In this document: piece by piece, positions 54,553 through 64,000 of the stretch
Layout: each line of letters begins with the position of its first letter
Numbering within the stretch: the stretch's first letter is position 1
Source of the DNA: Bacteroides sp.
GTDB taxonomy: Bacteria > Bacteroidota > Bacteroidia > Bacteroidales > Bacteroidaceae
Length of the DNA stretch: 64,000 bases
Direction: 5' to 3'
NCBI RefSeq assembly: GCF_028690125.1
Contig: NZ_JAQVBV010000005.1
Location: 62,001 to 126,000, forward strand
Translations under genes and position numbers: made by a program
The notes under the pieces: generated by a model
Databases searched by the model: none
Told to the model about the DNA's origin: nothing
The model's input: only the letters and a program-made list of their open reading frames with translations

Positions 54553-55284
54553 TTAATTTGCACTGACTGAATCAGTAATTTCAACTTTAATAGTAGCTCC
54601 CGAAGCCACATCCATTCCGGCTGCTTTTTGAGAAGCACCTGTAACGCTATTCATACCACCATTTCCGGATTTATAAGCCTGATATGCACCATTTACTGCA
54701 TTCAGGAAAGCACGAGAAGTAATTGTAGAAGCAGTGATCGCATCTACCTGACCTCCGTCTTTGCTGACAGCAATCGGAGATTCTCCCGGATTCATACCCA
54801 AAATAGATTTTTTACTCTCGTTATGTGATACAGCATTTTCACCCTTAGCAGGATCATAAGCACCAAACCATTTGTCGGCTTTGGATCCCAATCCCGGAGT
54901 TTCTACATGGGACAACAAAGAGTAATTGTATATTTTACCCTCTGCATCAAAGCCGACCAAAACTTTCAGTTCTCCACCAAAGCCCATTGCTTTAGCTTCT
55001 ACAGCTGTACCAATCTGAGTTTCACCATCCTTTGCGGGATAAATTATAAAGTCTACGATTTTCTTTCCGTCTTTCTCACTGAATATCGTATCGCTTTCGG
55101 CTACAGGATTATTGGTGAACGCAGGAAGCACTTTTTTCAATGCCTCATTTAGCGTCTTTGCATTCGCCTCGGCAATCGGTCCCATAGTCAGTTCGTTTAC
55201 ATAGGCCAGCAACGCAACAGAGACAGCAGTGACTCCTGTAAGTACCAGCAACATATTTTTCAAAGATGATTGTAACTTTTTCAT
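54553..55284 (-). CDS. rnfG: Rnf complex flavoprotein subunit RnfG
   Basis: A 243-residue subunit with one N-terminal TM (MLLVLTGVTAVSVALLAYV) and a periplasmic FMN-binding domain. Covalent FMN attaches to a Thr in the family motif, here DAITASTITSRAF, about residue 180. GFGGELKVLVGFDAEGKI is also typical. A C-terminal Ser/Gly/Ala-rich tail is an addition. It overlaps rnfD by 4 bp, showing translational coupling. Confidence 0.94.
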   Translation of the reverse strand: MKKLQSSLKNMLLVLTGVTAVSVALLAYVNELTMGPIAEANAKTLNEALKKVLPAFTNNPVAESDTIFSEKDGKKIVDFIIYPAKDGETQIGTAVEAKAMGFGGELKVLVGFDAEGKIYNYSLLSHVETPGLGSKADKWFGAYDPAKGENAVSHNESKKSILGMNPGESPIAVSKDGGQVDAITASTITSRAFLNAVNGAYQAYKSGNGGMNSVTGASQKAAGMDVASGATIKVEITDSVSAN

Positions 55285-56273
55285 TTCTTCTTCGCTACCT
55301 CCCCAAAGCGTTTAGGTTTACAATAGGTATTAATCAGCGGAGTGAATGCATTCATAATCAGGATGGCAAATGACATTCCTTCAGGATACGCACCGAACAA
55401 ACGGATGATCACTGTCAGCAGACCGATGCAAATACCATAAATCAGCATACCTTTCTTACTCATCGGAGAAGTCACGTAATCAGTTGCCATAAAAACAGCT
55501 CCCAACATCAGACCTCCTGAAAGCAGTTGCAGCACCGGAGATACATACTTATCAGGATCAGCCAGATGCATGATTCCTGCAAAAACAAATACTGTAACCA
55601 AAATAGATACCGGAATATGCCAGGTGATAATCTTTTTCCAAAGCATATAGACCAATCCTAACAACAACGCCAACGCACTTACTTCACCAATACATCCACT
55701 ATTCTGCCCGATAAACAGACTAAAAGCATCCGGAAGCTGGCTCAAAGCATTGGTATCACCATAAATAGCTTGCTTCATCAACGCCAACGGAGTAGCTCCG
55801 GTGGTAGCATCGGTATATGCGGTCAGTTGTCCAACCAACGGCCAACTAGTCATCTGCACCGGAAATGAAAGCAGCAAGAATACGCGTCCTGCCAAAGCCG
55901 GATTGAAAGGATTACAACCTAATCCGCCAAAAGACATCTTTCCGACACCAATAGCAAACAATGCTCCCAAAATAATAATCCATACAGGCAGATTGGAAGG
56001 TAAATTAAATGCCAGCAACACACCTGTTATGATGGCAGAACCATCACAGATGGTTGTGGCAGGTTTCTTCATCAAGAATTTAACAATAGCCCATTCAAAA
56101 AACAAACAGGCAGCCACGGAAGTAGCCGTGACAATCAGGGCACCCAGTCCGAAAAAATAAAGAGACACCAAGAATGCCGGTATAAGTGCAATCAGCACAC
56201 CGTACATATTCTTTTGCACGCTGTCTCCACTGTGAACATGGGGCGATAATGATACGATTAATTTATTTTCCAT
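55281..56273 (-). CDS. rnfD: Rnf complex membrane subunit RnfD
   Basis: A 330-residue integral membrane subunit of the NqrB/RnfD family, about ten TM helices. The FMN-attachment motif appears as MATDYVTSPMSKKG in the C-terminal half. LSPHVHSGDSVQKNMYGV opens the protein as usual. It takes part in ion translocation. It lies between rnfC (6 bp) and rnfG (4-bp overlap). Confidence 0.95.
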   Translation of the reverse strand: MENKLIVSLSPHVHSGDSVQKNMYGVLIALIPAFLVSLYFFGLGALIVTATSVAACLFFEWAIVKFLMKKPATTICDGSAIITGVLLAFNLPSNLPVWIIILGALFAIGVGKMSFGGLGCNPFNPALAGRVFLLLSFPVQMTSWPLVGQLTAYTDATTGATPLALMKQAIYGDTNALSQLPDAFSLFIGQNSGCIGEVSALALLLGLVYMLWKKIITWHIPVSILVTVFVFAGIMHLADPDKYVSPVLQLLSGGLMLGAVFMATDYVTSPMSKKGMLIYGICIGLLTVIIRLFGAYPEGMSFAILIMNAFTPLINTYCKPKRFGEVAKKK

Positions 56274-56279
56274 ACTTCA

Positions 56280-57617
56280 TTATTTTTTAGCTTGACGTGC
56301 ACGAATCATTCCGCCTACCTTACCCTTACCCAATCGGCAATAGTCAAGTAACGGACGGTTTGCGGGACAAGTGAACTGGCAGGAACCACACTCGATACAA
56401 TCCATGATTCTTTCTTTTTCCATTCTTTCAAAATCTGCATTCTCAGATAAGGCTCCAAGTAAGTATGGCTCCAAGCCCATCGGACAAGCGCTGACACATT
56501 TAGCACAACGGATGCAAGTTTGCTCTTCACCGCGTTTTGCTTCCTTACGGTTCATTATGAGAATGCCGGAACTTCCTTTGGCAGTTGGAACATCAATATT
56601 TATCAATGCTTTACCCATCATCGGACCACCACCAATCACTTTTCCTGTATCTTCGGGCAAACCACCGCTAGCTTCGATCAGCTGACTCATCGGAGTGCCT
56701 ATACGTGCCAGAAAATTAGAAGGTTTTGATACGGATTTTCCGGTTACTGTAATTACCCGTTCAAACAATGGCTTATTTTTCTGTACTGCCTGATAAACTG
56801 CAAACGCAGTACCTACATTCTGTACAACTGCGCCAGTAGAAATAGGTAATGCACCGCTTGCAACCTGGCGTTTAGTAATGGCATCAATCAGTTGTTTCTC
56901 GCCTCCCTGCGGATATTTCACCTTCAAAGGAACAATTTCGATACCTGCATAACTAGAAGCAACTTTTGTCATGAGTTCAATTGCATCAGGCTTATTATTT
57001 TCGATTCCGATAAAGGCTTTATTTACTTTTACGGCTTTCATCAGGATAGAGACACCTACCATGACTTCTTCGGCATGTTCGAGCATCAATTGATGATCGG
57101 CAGTTAAGTATGGTTCACATTCTACCGCATTGATAATCAAGCATTCTGCCTTGAAAGAAGGAGGAGGGCATAGTTTCACCTGAGTAGGGAAACAGGCTCC
57201 ACCCAAACCAACAATACCGGCATCGGCGATCTTCTTTACGATTTCCTCTGATGACAACTCACATTCTTTCACCAAAGTCGCACTACGGTCAATGGATTCT
57301 TCCCATTCGTCACCTTCTACATCAATATAAATAGCCGGTTTAGCATAACCACTAGCATCGATTACTGTATCAATCTTCGCCACTTTACCACTGACTGAAG
57401 AGTGAATTGCAGCAGAAACAAAGCCGGCAGATTCAGCAATCTTAGTACCAACCTTTACCACATCTCCTTTTGCAACAATCGGTTTGGCAGGCGCACCGAT
57501 ATGCTGCCCCAACAGGATAACAGCTTTTGCAGGAACTTCCGCCGTGATGATAGGTTGATGTGCCGACAATTTATTTTCGTGTGGATGAACTCCACCAATT
57601 GAAAATGTCTTTAACAT
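56280..57617 (-). CDS. rnfC: Rnf complex subunit RnfC
   Basis: A 445-residue soluble subunit that oxidises or reduces NAD(H) with FMN. The N-terminal GGVHPHENKLSA is the family start, followed by a Rossmann-like NADH/FMN domain (GLGGACFPTQVKL). Two [4Fe-4S] motifs lie at the C-terminus: CIRCAKCVSACPMGL (about 372) and CIECGSCQFTCPANRP (about 411). Shorter than proteobacterial RnfC because the Ala-rich tail is absent, as in Bacteroidetes. It lies 24 bp after rnfB. Confidence 0.96.
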   Translation of the reverse strand: MLKTFSIGGVHPHENKLSAHQPIITAEVPAKAVILLGQHIGAPAKPIVAKGDVVKVGTKIAESAGFVSAAIHSSVSGKVAKIDTVIDASGYAKPAIYIDVEGDEWEESIDRSATLVKECELSSEEIVKKIADAGIVGLGGACFPTQVKLCPPPSFKAECLIINAVECEPYLTADHQLMLEHAEEVMVGVSILMKAVKVNKAFIGIENNKPDAIELMTKVASSYAGIEIVPLKVKYPQGGEKQLIDAITKRQVASGALPISTGAVVQNVGTAFAVYQAVQKNKPLFERVITVTGKSVSKPSNFLARIGTPMSQLIEASGGLPEDTGKVIGGGPMMGKALINIDVPTAKGSSGILIMNRKEAKRGEEQTCIRCAKCVSACPMGLEPYLLGALSENADFERMEKERIMDCIECGSCQFTCPANRPLLDYCRLGKGKVGGMIRARQAKK

Positions 57618-57641
57618 ACAATTCTGTATTTTATTCTGTTA

Positions 57642-58508
57642 TTATTCTATTACTTTCGGAGCAACTGATACTTCTTCCGTCTTTGGTTTACGCGGAGGAA
57701 AATTCAAAGCTATAATAGTATCCTGCGGACAAGCTTCTTCACATTTACGACACAATTTACACTTGTAAGGATCAATGTAAGCCAAATTATTTTCTAAAGT
57801 GATTGCCTCAAACGGACAGACTTTGACGCATTTACCACATCCGATGCAACTTACTGTACAAGCCTTACGAGCAACAGCTCCTTTGTCCTTATTGACACAT
57901 TGCACATACACACGGCGCGACTTCTTACCCTGAGGACGAATTTCAATAATAGCTTTCGGACAAGCCTTCACACAAGCGCCACAAGCTGTACATTTCACCT
58001 CGTCAACTTCAGGAAGTCCGGTCTCAGGATTCATGTGAATAGCATCAAACTGACAAGCAGCCACACAATCACCACATCCCAAGCAACCATAACTACATCC
58101 TGTTTCTCCACCATATAATGAAGCAGCAATGGCACAACTTTTAGCACCGTCGTATTGATTAATACGCGGACGGTTAGCACAAGTACCATTACATCTCACT
58201 ACCGCGACCATTGGTTCAGCTTCATCGGCCGCCAGTCCGAGAATATCAGCAACTTTTGCCATAACAGGTTGTCCACCCACCGGACAAAATTTGCCATCCA
58301 ACGAACCGGCTTTTACACAGGCATCAGCAAATCCGCTACAACCAGGATAGCCACATCCACCACAATTAGCTTGCGGTAACACCTCGCCTACCTGAGCAAT
58401 TCTCGGATCTTCATACACGGCAAATTTCTTGGAAGCAACATAAAGGATAGCGGCTAGTACAAGCGCTATTGCTCCCAATGAAATCACTGCAATCAGAATC
58501 AAATTCAT
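57642..58508 (-). CDS. rnfB: Rnf complex iron-sulfur subunit RnfB
   Basis: A 288-residue ferredoxin-type subunit, the electron entry point of the Rnf pump. One N-terminal TM (residues 2-25) is followed by a 4-Cys cluster motif (CGGCGYPGCSGFADAC) and several ferredoxin motifs: CLGCGDCVAACQF, CTACGACVKACPK, CIGCGKCVKVCPF and CKLCRKCEEACPQ. That is more clusters than in E. coli RsxB, as in anaerobe-type RnfB. It is the first rnf gene, 6 bp after the RseC-like gene. Confidence 0.96.
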   Translation of the reverse strand: MNLILIAVISLGAIALVLAAILYVASKKFAVYEDPRIAQVGEVLPQANCGGCGYPGCSGFADACVKAGSLDGKFCPVGGQPVMAKVADILGLAADEAEPMVAVVRCNGTCANRPRINQYDGAKSCAIAASLYGGETGCSYGCLGCGDCVAACQFDAIHMNPETGLPEVDEVKCTACGACVKACPKAIIEIRPQGKKSRRVYVQCVNKDKGAVARKACTVSCIGCGKCVKVCPFEAITLENNLAYIDPYKCKLCRKCEEACPQDTIIALNFPPRKPKTEEVSVAPKVIE

Positions 58509-58514
58509 AGTGTT

Positions 58515-58937
58515 TTAAATATTTATTGGTTTTATAGTAAACGAAAATTTTTGTTTCAGTCGTGCTTTATTTAACCAAAGAATGAAGTAATAAGGTATAA
58601 GAATAATTAATGAAGAAAGTGCTGCATAAAGCTCATTCTCCATCCATGCCATAAATATAAATAAGGAAGTAATCAAAAGAACGAAAGGTATTACAAAAGC
58701 TAGCACCACTGCCATCATCCCCATAGAGGTTTCTCCTATAATCGTCACTTGCTCTCCTATCCGATACGAAGATGCCAAAGTATCGGTAATATCAATTACC
58801 TTGTCTTTACGATCTGCTGAGGAACAATGCCCCTTTGCACTACAAGCTGCGCAAGCCGACGTCTGAATGATTCTCACGGATAGATGAGAACCTTGTATGT
58901 TTTCCACAATACCTAAATGCTCTATTGTATTAGCCAT
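58515..58937 (-). CDS. SoxR-reducing-system RseC family protein
   Basis: A 140-residue RseC/MucC-type inner-membrane protein. The N-terminal part has a Cys cluster (TSACAACSAKGHC) and the second half has two TM helices (about 72-96 and 100-122). RseC helps the Rsx/Rnf complex keep SoxR reduced in E. coli; in Bacteroides the gene regularly precedes rnfB, so it may aid Rnf assembly or electron flow (inference). The -7 box at 58966 drives the operon rseC-like-rnfBCDGEA. Confidence 0.9.
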   Translation of the reverse strand: MANTIEHLGIVENIQGSHLSVRIIQTSACAACSAKGHCSSADRKDKVIDITDTLASSYRIGEQVTIIGETSMGMMAVVLAFVIPFVLLITSLFIFMAWMENELYAALSSLIILIPYYFILWLNKARLKQKFSFTIKPINI

Positions 58938-58965
58938 TTTGCAAACTCAACATTACAAATTGCGG

Positions 58966-58973
58966 CAAATTTA
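58966..58973 (-). promoter_or_regulatory. -7 box of the Rnf operon
   Basis: TAAATTTG on the minus strand, 29 bp upstream of the RseC-like ATG. Confidence 0.6.
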
Positions 58974-59062
58974 AGCATTATTTGTGAACTACGAAGCATT
59001 CACTGTATTTTTTCTGCATATAAAAATGTTATTTTTCGTATATACGTTATCGCGCACAAAAA

Positions 59063-59106
59063 AAAAGGATTCTTGCTATTTGATATTTCATAGTATAAAT
59101 CCTTTT
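59063..59106 (-). terminator. Terminator after the tail-sheath pseudogene
   Basis: AAAAGGATT and AATCCTTTT arms, followed on the minus strand by a run of about ten T residues. Its presence suggests that the sheath gene was once the end of its transcript. Confidence 0.7.
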
Positions 59107-59147
59107 CTAAATATGCTCTAAATCAACTATCTATCAAATATTTGTTG

Positions 59148-60133
59148 CTAAAAAGTAATTTCAATGAATTCAGCAGGCCTCACAATGGCAACCAATGTAT
59201 ATATACCTGCCATAACAGCCGAAGGAGGTAATAAATTCACGATTTGTTTCATACCTTTCAATCTCTCTTTATATATATGAGAATTTTGCATCAGTATAGT
59301 ATGAAGTATTATTTTTTCAGTCATATCCATCTGTGCATCTATCTTATTGATTTGTTCCATATGAATCGTTCTTTTTTGAGAATCCAAAAATTTATATTCT
59401 TCTAATATGGTTTTCAAAGCTTTAGTAACTATATTTAATAAGGTAAGATCTCTTTCCTCGGCAACTGATGTATTTAGCCAAGGATAATATGCCACTTTGA
59501 AATCAAGATATGAATTTCCTATGTTATTCCTAAATTCATCTACAACATTACCAGATAAATCTTTGCTGTCTTTATAACCTTCAAAAATATCTAAGATAAA
59601 TACACGATTAAACATCGGATTGCCAAAATGATTCAACATTGTTCGCTGTAAGTCATAATATAAATCTCTTTCAGTCACGTTTGCCGCATCAGGACAAAGT
59701 ATCATCGTTGGTTCTTGCTCTTTCATAAGTGGATCAATAACACTTTAAATACATTCACATCTAATTGATCGACAGTGTAGCTACCGATAGAAACGATATA
59801 ACAAGGGCCGCCACCATTACCGAAAAACATTTATAAATGGTAATATAAAAGGCATTCCCGTACGCTTTACTACAAATTTTCAAATTCCACACTCCAATAA
59901 TGACTCTTTACGCCCTCCAGCATCAACCATAGTAAACATAGACATCGGAGCACTTCCGAAACAAAAATTGAATTCAGCCATCGAAGCAATTCTAACTGGT
60001 TTATTCAGCAACAATTCATTATCATTAACTATTTTCTCAGTATAACCAAAAAAGTAGGTATTGACGTAGCAACTGCTATAGTCGGACTCGGGAAGGCATT
60101 TTTTCCGGCAACATAAATTCCTGATGTTTTCAT
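59148..60133 (-). pseudogene. Decayed contractile tail-sheath gene
   Basis: A remnant of a phage/contractile-injection-system tail sheath protein. The N-terminus at 60133 reads MKTSGIYVAGKNAFPSPTIA and continues in other frames as NKPVRIASMAEFNF. The open part 59148..59726 holds VAYYPWLNTSVAEERDLT and LLPPSAVMAGIYT, sheath signatures. This joins directly to VAIVRPAEFIEITF, the family's C-terminal strand, so about 130 residues are deleted between them. The stop replaces a Gln codon (TAG, then CAACAA). No other tail gene is nearby. Confidence 0.8.
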
Positions 60134-60188
60134 CGTTCTCATCTAAATATTATCTACACACTATTAGACTCTGTTCTAAACAAAAAAT

Positions 60189-60222
60189 AAGGTCATATCG
60201 AGTTTAATATCGATATGACCTT
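60189..60222 (-). terminator. Terminator of the DUF3078 gene
   Basis: Perfect 13-bp arms AAGGTCATATCGA / TCGATATGACCTT, followed on the minus strand by TATTTTTTG, 55 bp after the DUF3078 stop. Confidence 0.85.
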
Positions 60223-60276
60223 ATAATATTATTAAATCATTTTACCGATTACATATTTACAACATCGCAGCTTGCA

Positions 60277-61716
60277 TTACCAATTATAATTGATACCAAA
60301 GCTAAGCAGCTCTTTCAACTGGAAATAACTCTGATCTTCTTTAGGCTTCGTTGTATCATCATAACGGGCATAAATATAAAGTTTAGTAGAGAAATAACGA
60401 TTTAACACAAAATTGAATGTATTTTCCCACTCAATACGTACCCATTCATAGTTTGTCAAATAGTTCAGACGAGAGTCAAAGGTAAGAGCAGAAATAATCC
60501 TCCAATTGAATGTAGGTTGAACTTGAGAACCAAAGCTGTTTTTAGAGCATTTGCCTTTTTCAAGTCCAAATGAGGTTTCACTCACCTTTGAGTTACCTAC
60601 ATAACGTAAATTGTACGTCAAAGGAGCAATAAAGACAGAAAGATTAAATTTCTTTTTGTTCAACTTATAGTCCATACCCATACTGACAGCCAGATCGGCA
60701 GGAGACATAAAGGCAGAAACCATCGTTTCATTATTACCTTTGTAACCATGACAAAACTGAGTCTTAAATTCTGAGGAGATTGTATAATACCAATTTTTGA
60801 GAGCTCTTAAACCTAATTTGTTGTAAAGACGAAATTGATCAGTCGTGATCAGATAGTTATGAAATTTATCTGACGGTGTAGAGGTCAAACCAAGTCTAGC
60901 TTCCATCTGGTTCTCAAAAAGAATTTTTTCATTATCATTATAATTGGCACGCAACTGCAAAGTAGCCAAACCTGAAAAGTTACTTTCTCCTCCATTATAC
61001 CAGTTTTCTGAAATGTGATTTTGGCTGATTTGCAAAGAGCCGTTACCACCAGTTACCCACCAGTTAGGTCTGGAAAGTTTTATTTTCGCGTTACCAACAT
61101 TTGCATTCATCTCTTCCGGCTGGAATAATTCGAGTACTTTTGTCCTAGGTGAAATTTCCGGTTTCTCATCTTTACGGAACACAGTACGGCTCATTATCCG
61201 GTCTTCCGTAGTAACAAGAAGTTCTGGATGATTAAGGTAAAGACCCATCAATGCTTCATTGACTAAGGCTTTAGTTCGTTTCCCTTTTGTAAAGAGAGAA
61301 GTGTCATATGGCAAAAGGGCAGCCGGCCTCATATTCTTTGGTAAAGAATCAAATTGAGCAGGTTTCCAGTCCATTTTGGAATATTGCTCTATAGGTGCAT
61401 AGTAATAAGCCAATGGAGTAAACAGACGGTAATAATCCGGATCAACTGGGATATAACGTGGAGGTACTGACGGATCATTCAAATAATCCAACTGACCGAT
61501 ATACTTATTATATAAAAAAGAAACTGTATCCAGTTTAGGAGTATCTCCAGACATATTTAGCCGTAACATCAAATATTTCTGGAGAAACGACGAAAGTGTA
61601 TCTGCTTCCACTACCTTAGCTTTTTCCACTATGGTAGGTTGCTTCTTAGTCTGCGCCATCAGTGATGCAGTAAAGCTTATCATAAAAGCTGCTAACAAAA
61701 CATTTTTCCATCTCAT
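60277..61716 (-). CDS. DUF3078 domain protein (outer-membrane-type)
   Basis: A 479-residue Bacteroidetes protein. It has a signal peptide ([20 protein letters not shown], cleavage near AQ) and a C-terminal DUF3078 region (about 200-479) rich in aromatic-ended beta strands ([21 protein letters not shown], and a final FGINYNW), suggesting an outer-membrane barrel. Function unknown. ATG 61716 was chosen since the -7 box at 61735 lies inside the longer frame that would start at 61764. It diverges from pyrG. Confidence 0.85.
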   Translation of the reverse strand: MRWKNVLLAAFMISFTASLMAQTKKQPTIVEKAKVVEADTLSSFLQKYLMLRLNMSGDTPKLDTVSFLYNKYIGQLDYLNDPSVPPRYIPVDPDYYRLFTPLAYYYAPIEQYSKMDWKPAQFDSLPKNMRPAALLPYDTSLFTKGKRTKALVNEALMGLYLNHPELLVTTEDRIMSRTVFRKDEKPEISPRTKVLELFQPEEMNANVGNAKIKLSRPNWWVTGGNGSLQISQNHISENWYNGGESNFSGLATLQLRANYNDNEKILFENQMEARLGLTSTPSDKFHNYLITTDQFRLYNKLGLRALKNWYYTISSEFKTQFCHGYKGNNETMVSAFMSPADLAVSMGMDYKLNKKKFNLSVFIAPLTYNLRYVGNSKVSETSFGLEKGKCSKNSFGSQVQPTFNWRIISALTFDSRLNYLTNYEWVRIEWENTFNFVLNRYFSTKLYIYARYDDTTKPKEDQSYFQLKELLSFGINYNW

Positions 61717-61734
61717 AATAGTCCTAATTTGCTG

Positions 61735-61742
61735 CAAATCTA
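61735..61742 (-). promoter_or_regulatory. -7 box of the DUF3078 gene
   Basis: TAGATTTG on the minus strand, 18 bp upstream of ATG 61716; the implied leader is very short. Confidence 0.5.
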
Positions 61743-61836
61743 CATTATTTTGTTCAGAAATCATAGGATTCTTTTAAAATTGCATTTTTTAATAAATTTG
61801 TTGGAGCGAAAAACTGCATACTTCCTCTTTTTTTTA

Positions 61837-61844
61837 TAATTTTG
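61837..61844 (+). promoter_or_regulatory. -7 box of pyrG
   Basis: TAATTTTG on the plus strand, 58 bp upstream of the GTG start. Confidence 0.55.
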
Positions 61845-61878
61845 CGGTTTTTAAGTTTGTAAAAAGACTACTAAGTAA

Positions 61879-63516
<1,638 letters not shown>

Positions 63517-63576
63517 AATGTGATGAATACACACAAATCTCATAATTCTAAATTTATAATTCAAAAATAACAAAGA

Positions 63577-64000
63577 ATGGATAAAAACACCATCACTGGT
63601 TTCGTTTTAATAGGTTTATTATTGGTAGGGTTCAGTATCTTCAGCCGTCCGAGTAAGGAGGAGGTTGCTGCACAACAGAAGTACTACGATTCTATAACCT
63701 TGGTCCAACAGCAAGCAGAAGCACTGAAAGCAAAAACGGAGGCTGCCTTGTCTAATGAAAAGACAACTACACAAGCTGATTCTTCTTCTATGTTTTTCAA
63801 TACAATGCATGGAACTGACTCTAAAATCAGCATCGAGAACAATGTAGCACAAATAACGTTCTCAACAAAAGGCGGACGAGTTTACTCTGCAATGCTGAAA
63901 GACTATATGTCTCAAGACAAAAAGACCCCGGTTGTATTGTTCAATGGCGATGATGCTTCAATGAATTTCAATTTCTACAACAAGCAGGGAGCCATTCAGA
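63577..64000 (+). CDS. yidC: Membrane protein insertase YidC, 3' end outside window
   Basis: The first 141 codons of YidC/Oxa1, the inner-membrane insertase. [21 protein letters not shown] gives the N-terminal TM; a coiled Gln/Ala-rich linker and the start of the periplasmic beta domain follow ([19 protein letters not shown], a YidC-type strand pair). The frame is open at the window edge; the full protein is near 620 residues in Bacteroides. It follows pyrG by 60 bp. Confidence 0.93.
   Translation, partial: MDKNTITGFVLIGLLLVGFSIFSRPSKEEVAAQQKYYDSITLVQQQAEALKAKTEAALSNEKTTTQADSSSMFFNTMHGTDSKISIENNVAQITFSTKGGRVYSAMLKDYMSQDKKTPVVLFNGDDASMNFNFYNKQGAIQ

Noticed and set aside
59148..59726. 192-residue hypothetical protein as an intact gene
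   Set aside because: It joins non-adjacent parts of a tail sheath protein and lacks the N-terminus, which survives out of frame upstream.

Overview
The window looks like a chromosome segment of a Bacteroides species. It is AT-rich, its genes carry the Bacteroides -7 promoter box TAnnTTTG with little Shine-Dalgarno signal, and it encodes NVEALA peptides, six-bladed propeller lipoproteins and an rnfBCDGEA cluster with an adjacent RseC-like gene. I cannot fix the species. I see no rRNA, tRNA or CRISPR array by eye, but I could not run a covariance search.

Layout. 1-8.8 kb is housekeeping: lepA (partial), a small winged-helix protein, a C_GCAxxG_C_C protein, YjbQ, exonuclease III, an Nramp transporter, and the operon pheT-yebC-TSCPD. 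9.0-18.0 kb is one efflux operon (adaptor, RND, TolC, RND). 18.0-48.9 kb is a fast-evolving accessory island, almost all on the minus strand. 49.2-64 kb is housekeeping again: dnaB, ispE, galE, the Rnf operon, a decayed contractile tail-sheath gene, a DUF3078 protein, pyrG and the start of yidC.

The island is a set of duplicated and partly decayed modules. Recurring parts are an NVEALA-type secreted peptide, a six-bladed propeller lipoprotein, a transglutaminase-like protein, a glutaminase-like (DUF4964/5127/4965-type) lipoprotein, a signal peptidase I, an O-antigen-ligase-like TPR membrane protein and a DUF1573 lipoprotein. Two functional-looking sets remain (about 24.4-28.5 kb and 32.3-38.2 kb) plus a peptide-propeller pair (41.8-43.0 kb). 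Remnants of the same genes lie at 18.3-19.7, 25.7-25.9, 32.1-32.2 and 39.1-41.4 kb. An IS3-family element (23042..24508) interrupts one gene, and a hybrid histidine kinase (28998..32010) is broken by a frameshift.

The most interesting observation is a local regulon. Eight copies of a 16-bp direct-repeat site (minus-strand consensus TGGTCCGAAATGGTCA or TGGTCGCAAATGGTCA; two TGGTC half-sites one helical turn apart) occur between 18.1 and 48.9 kb. Each lies exactly 33 bp upstream of a -7 box or its decayed equivalent, just behind the -33 position, as expected for an activator site. They precede the peptide/propeller/ligase operons, the efflux operon and the regulators' own operons. The likely regulators are four tandem paralogues (43197..48059, one decayed) with two membrane segments, an extracytoplasmic domain and a C-terminal OmpR/ToxR-like winged helix. 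I infer a membrane one-component system controlling a secreted-peptide/envelope module and a drug-type efflux pump. The pairing of site and regulator is inference.
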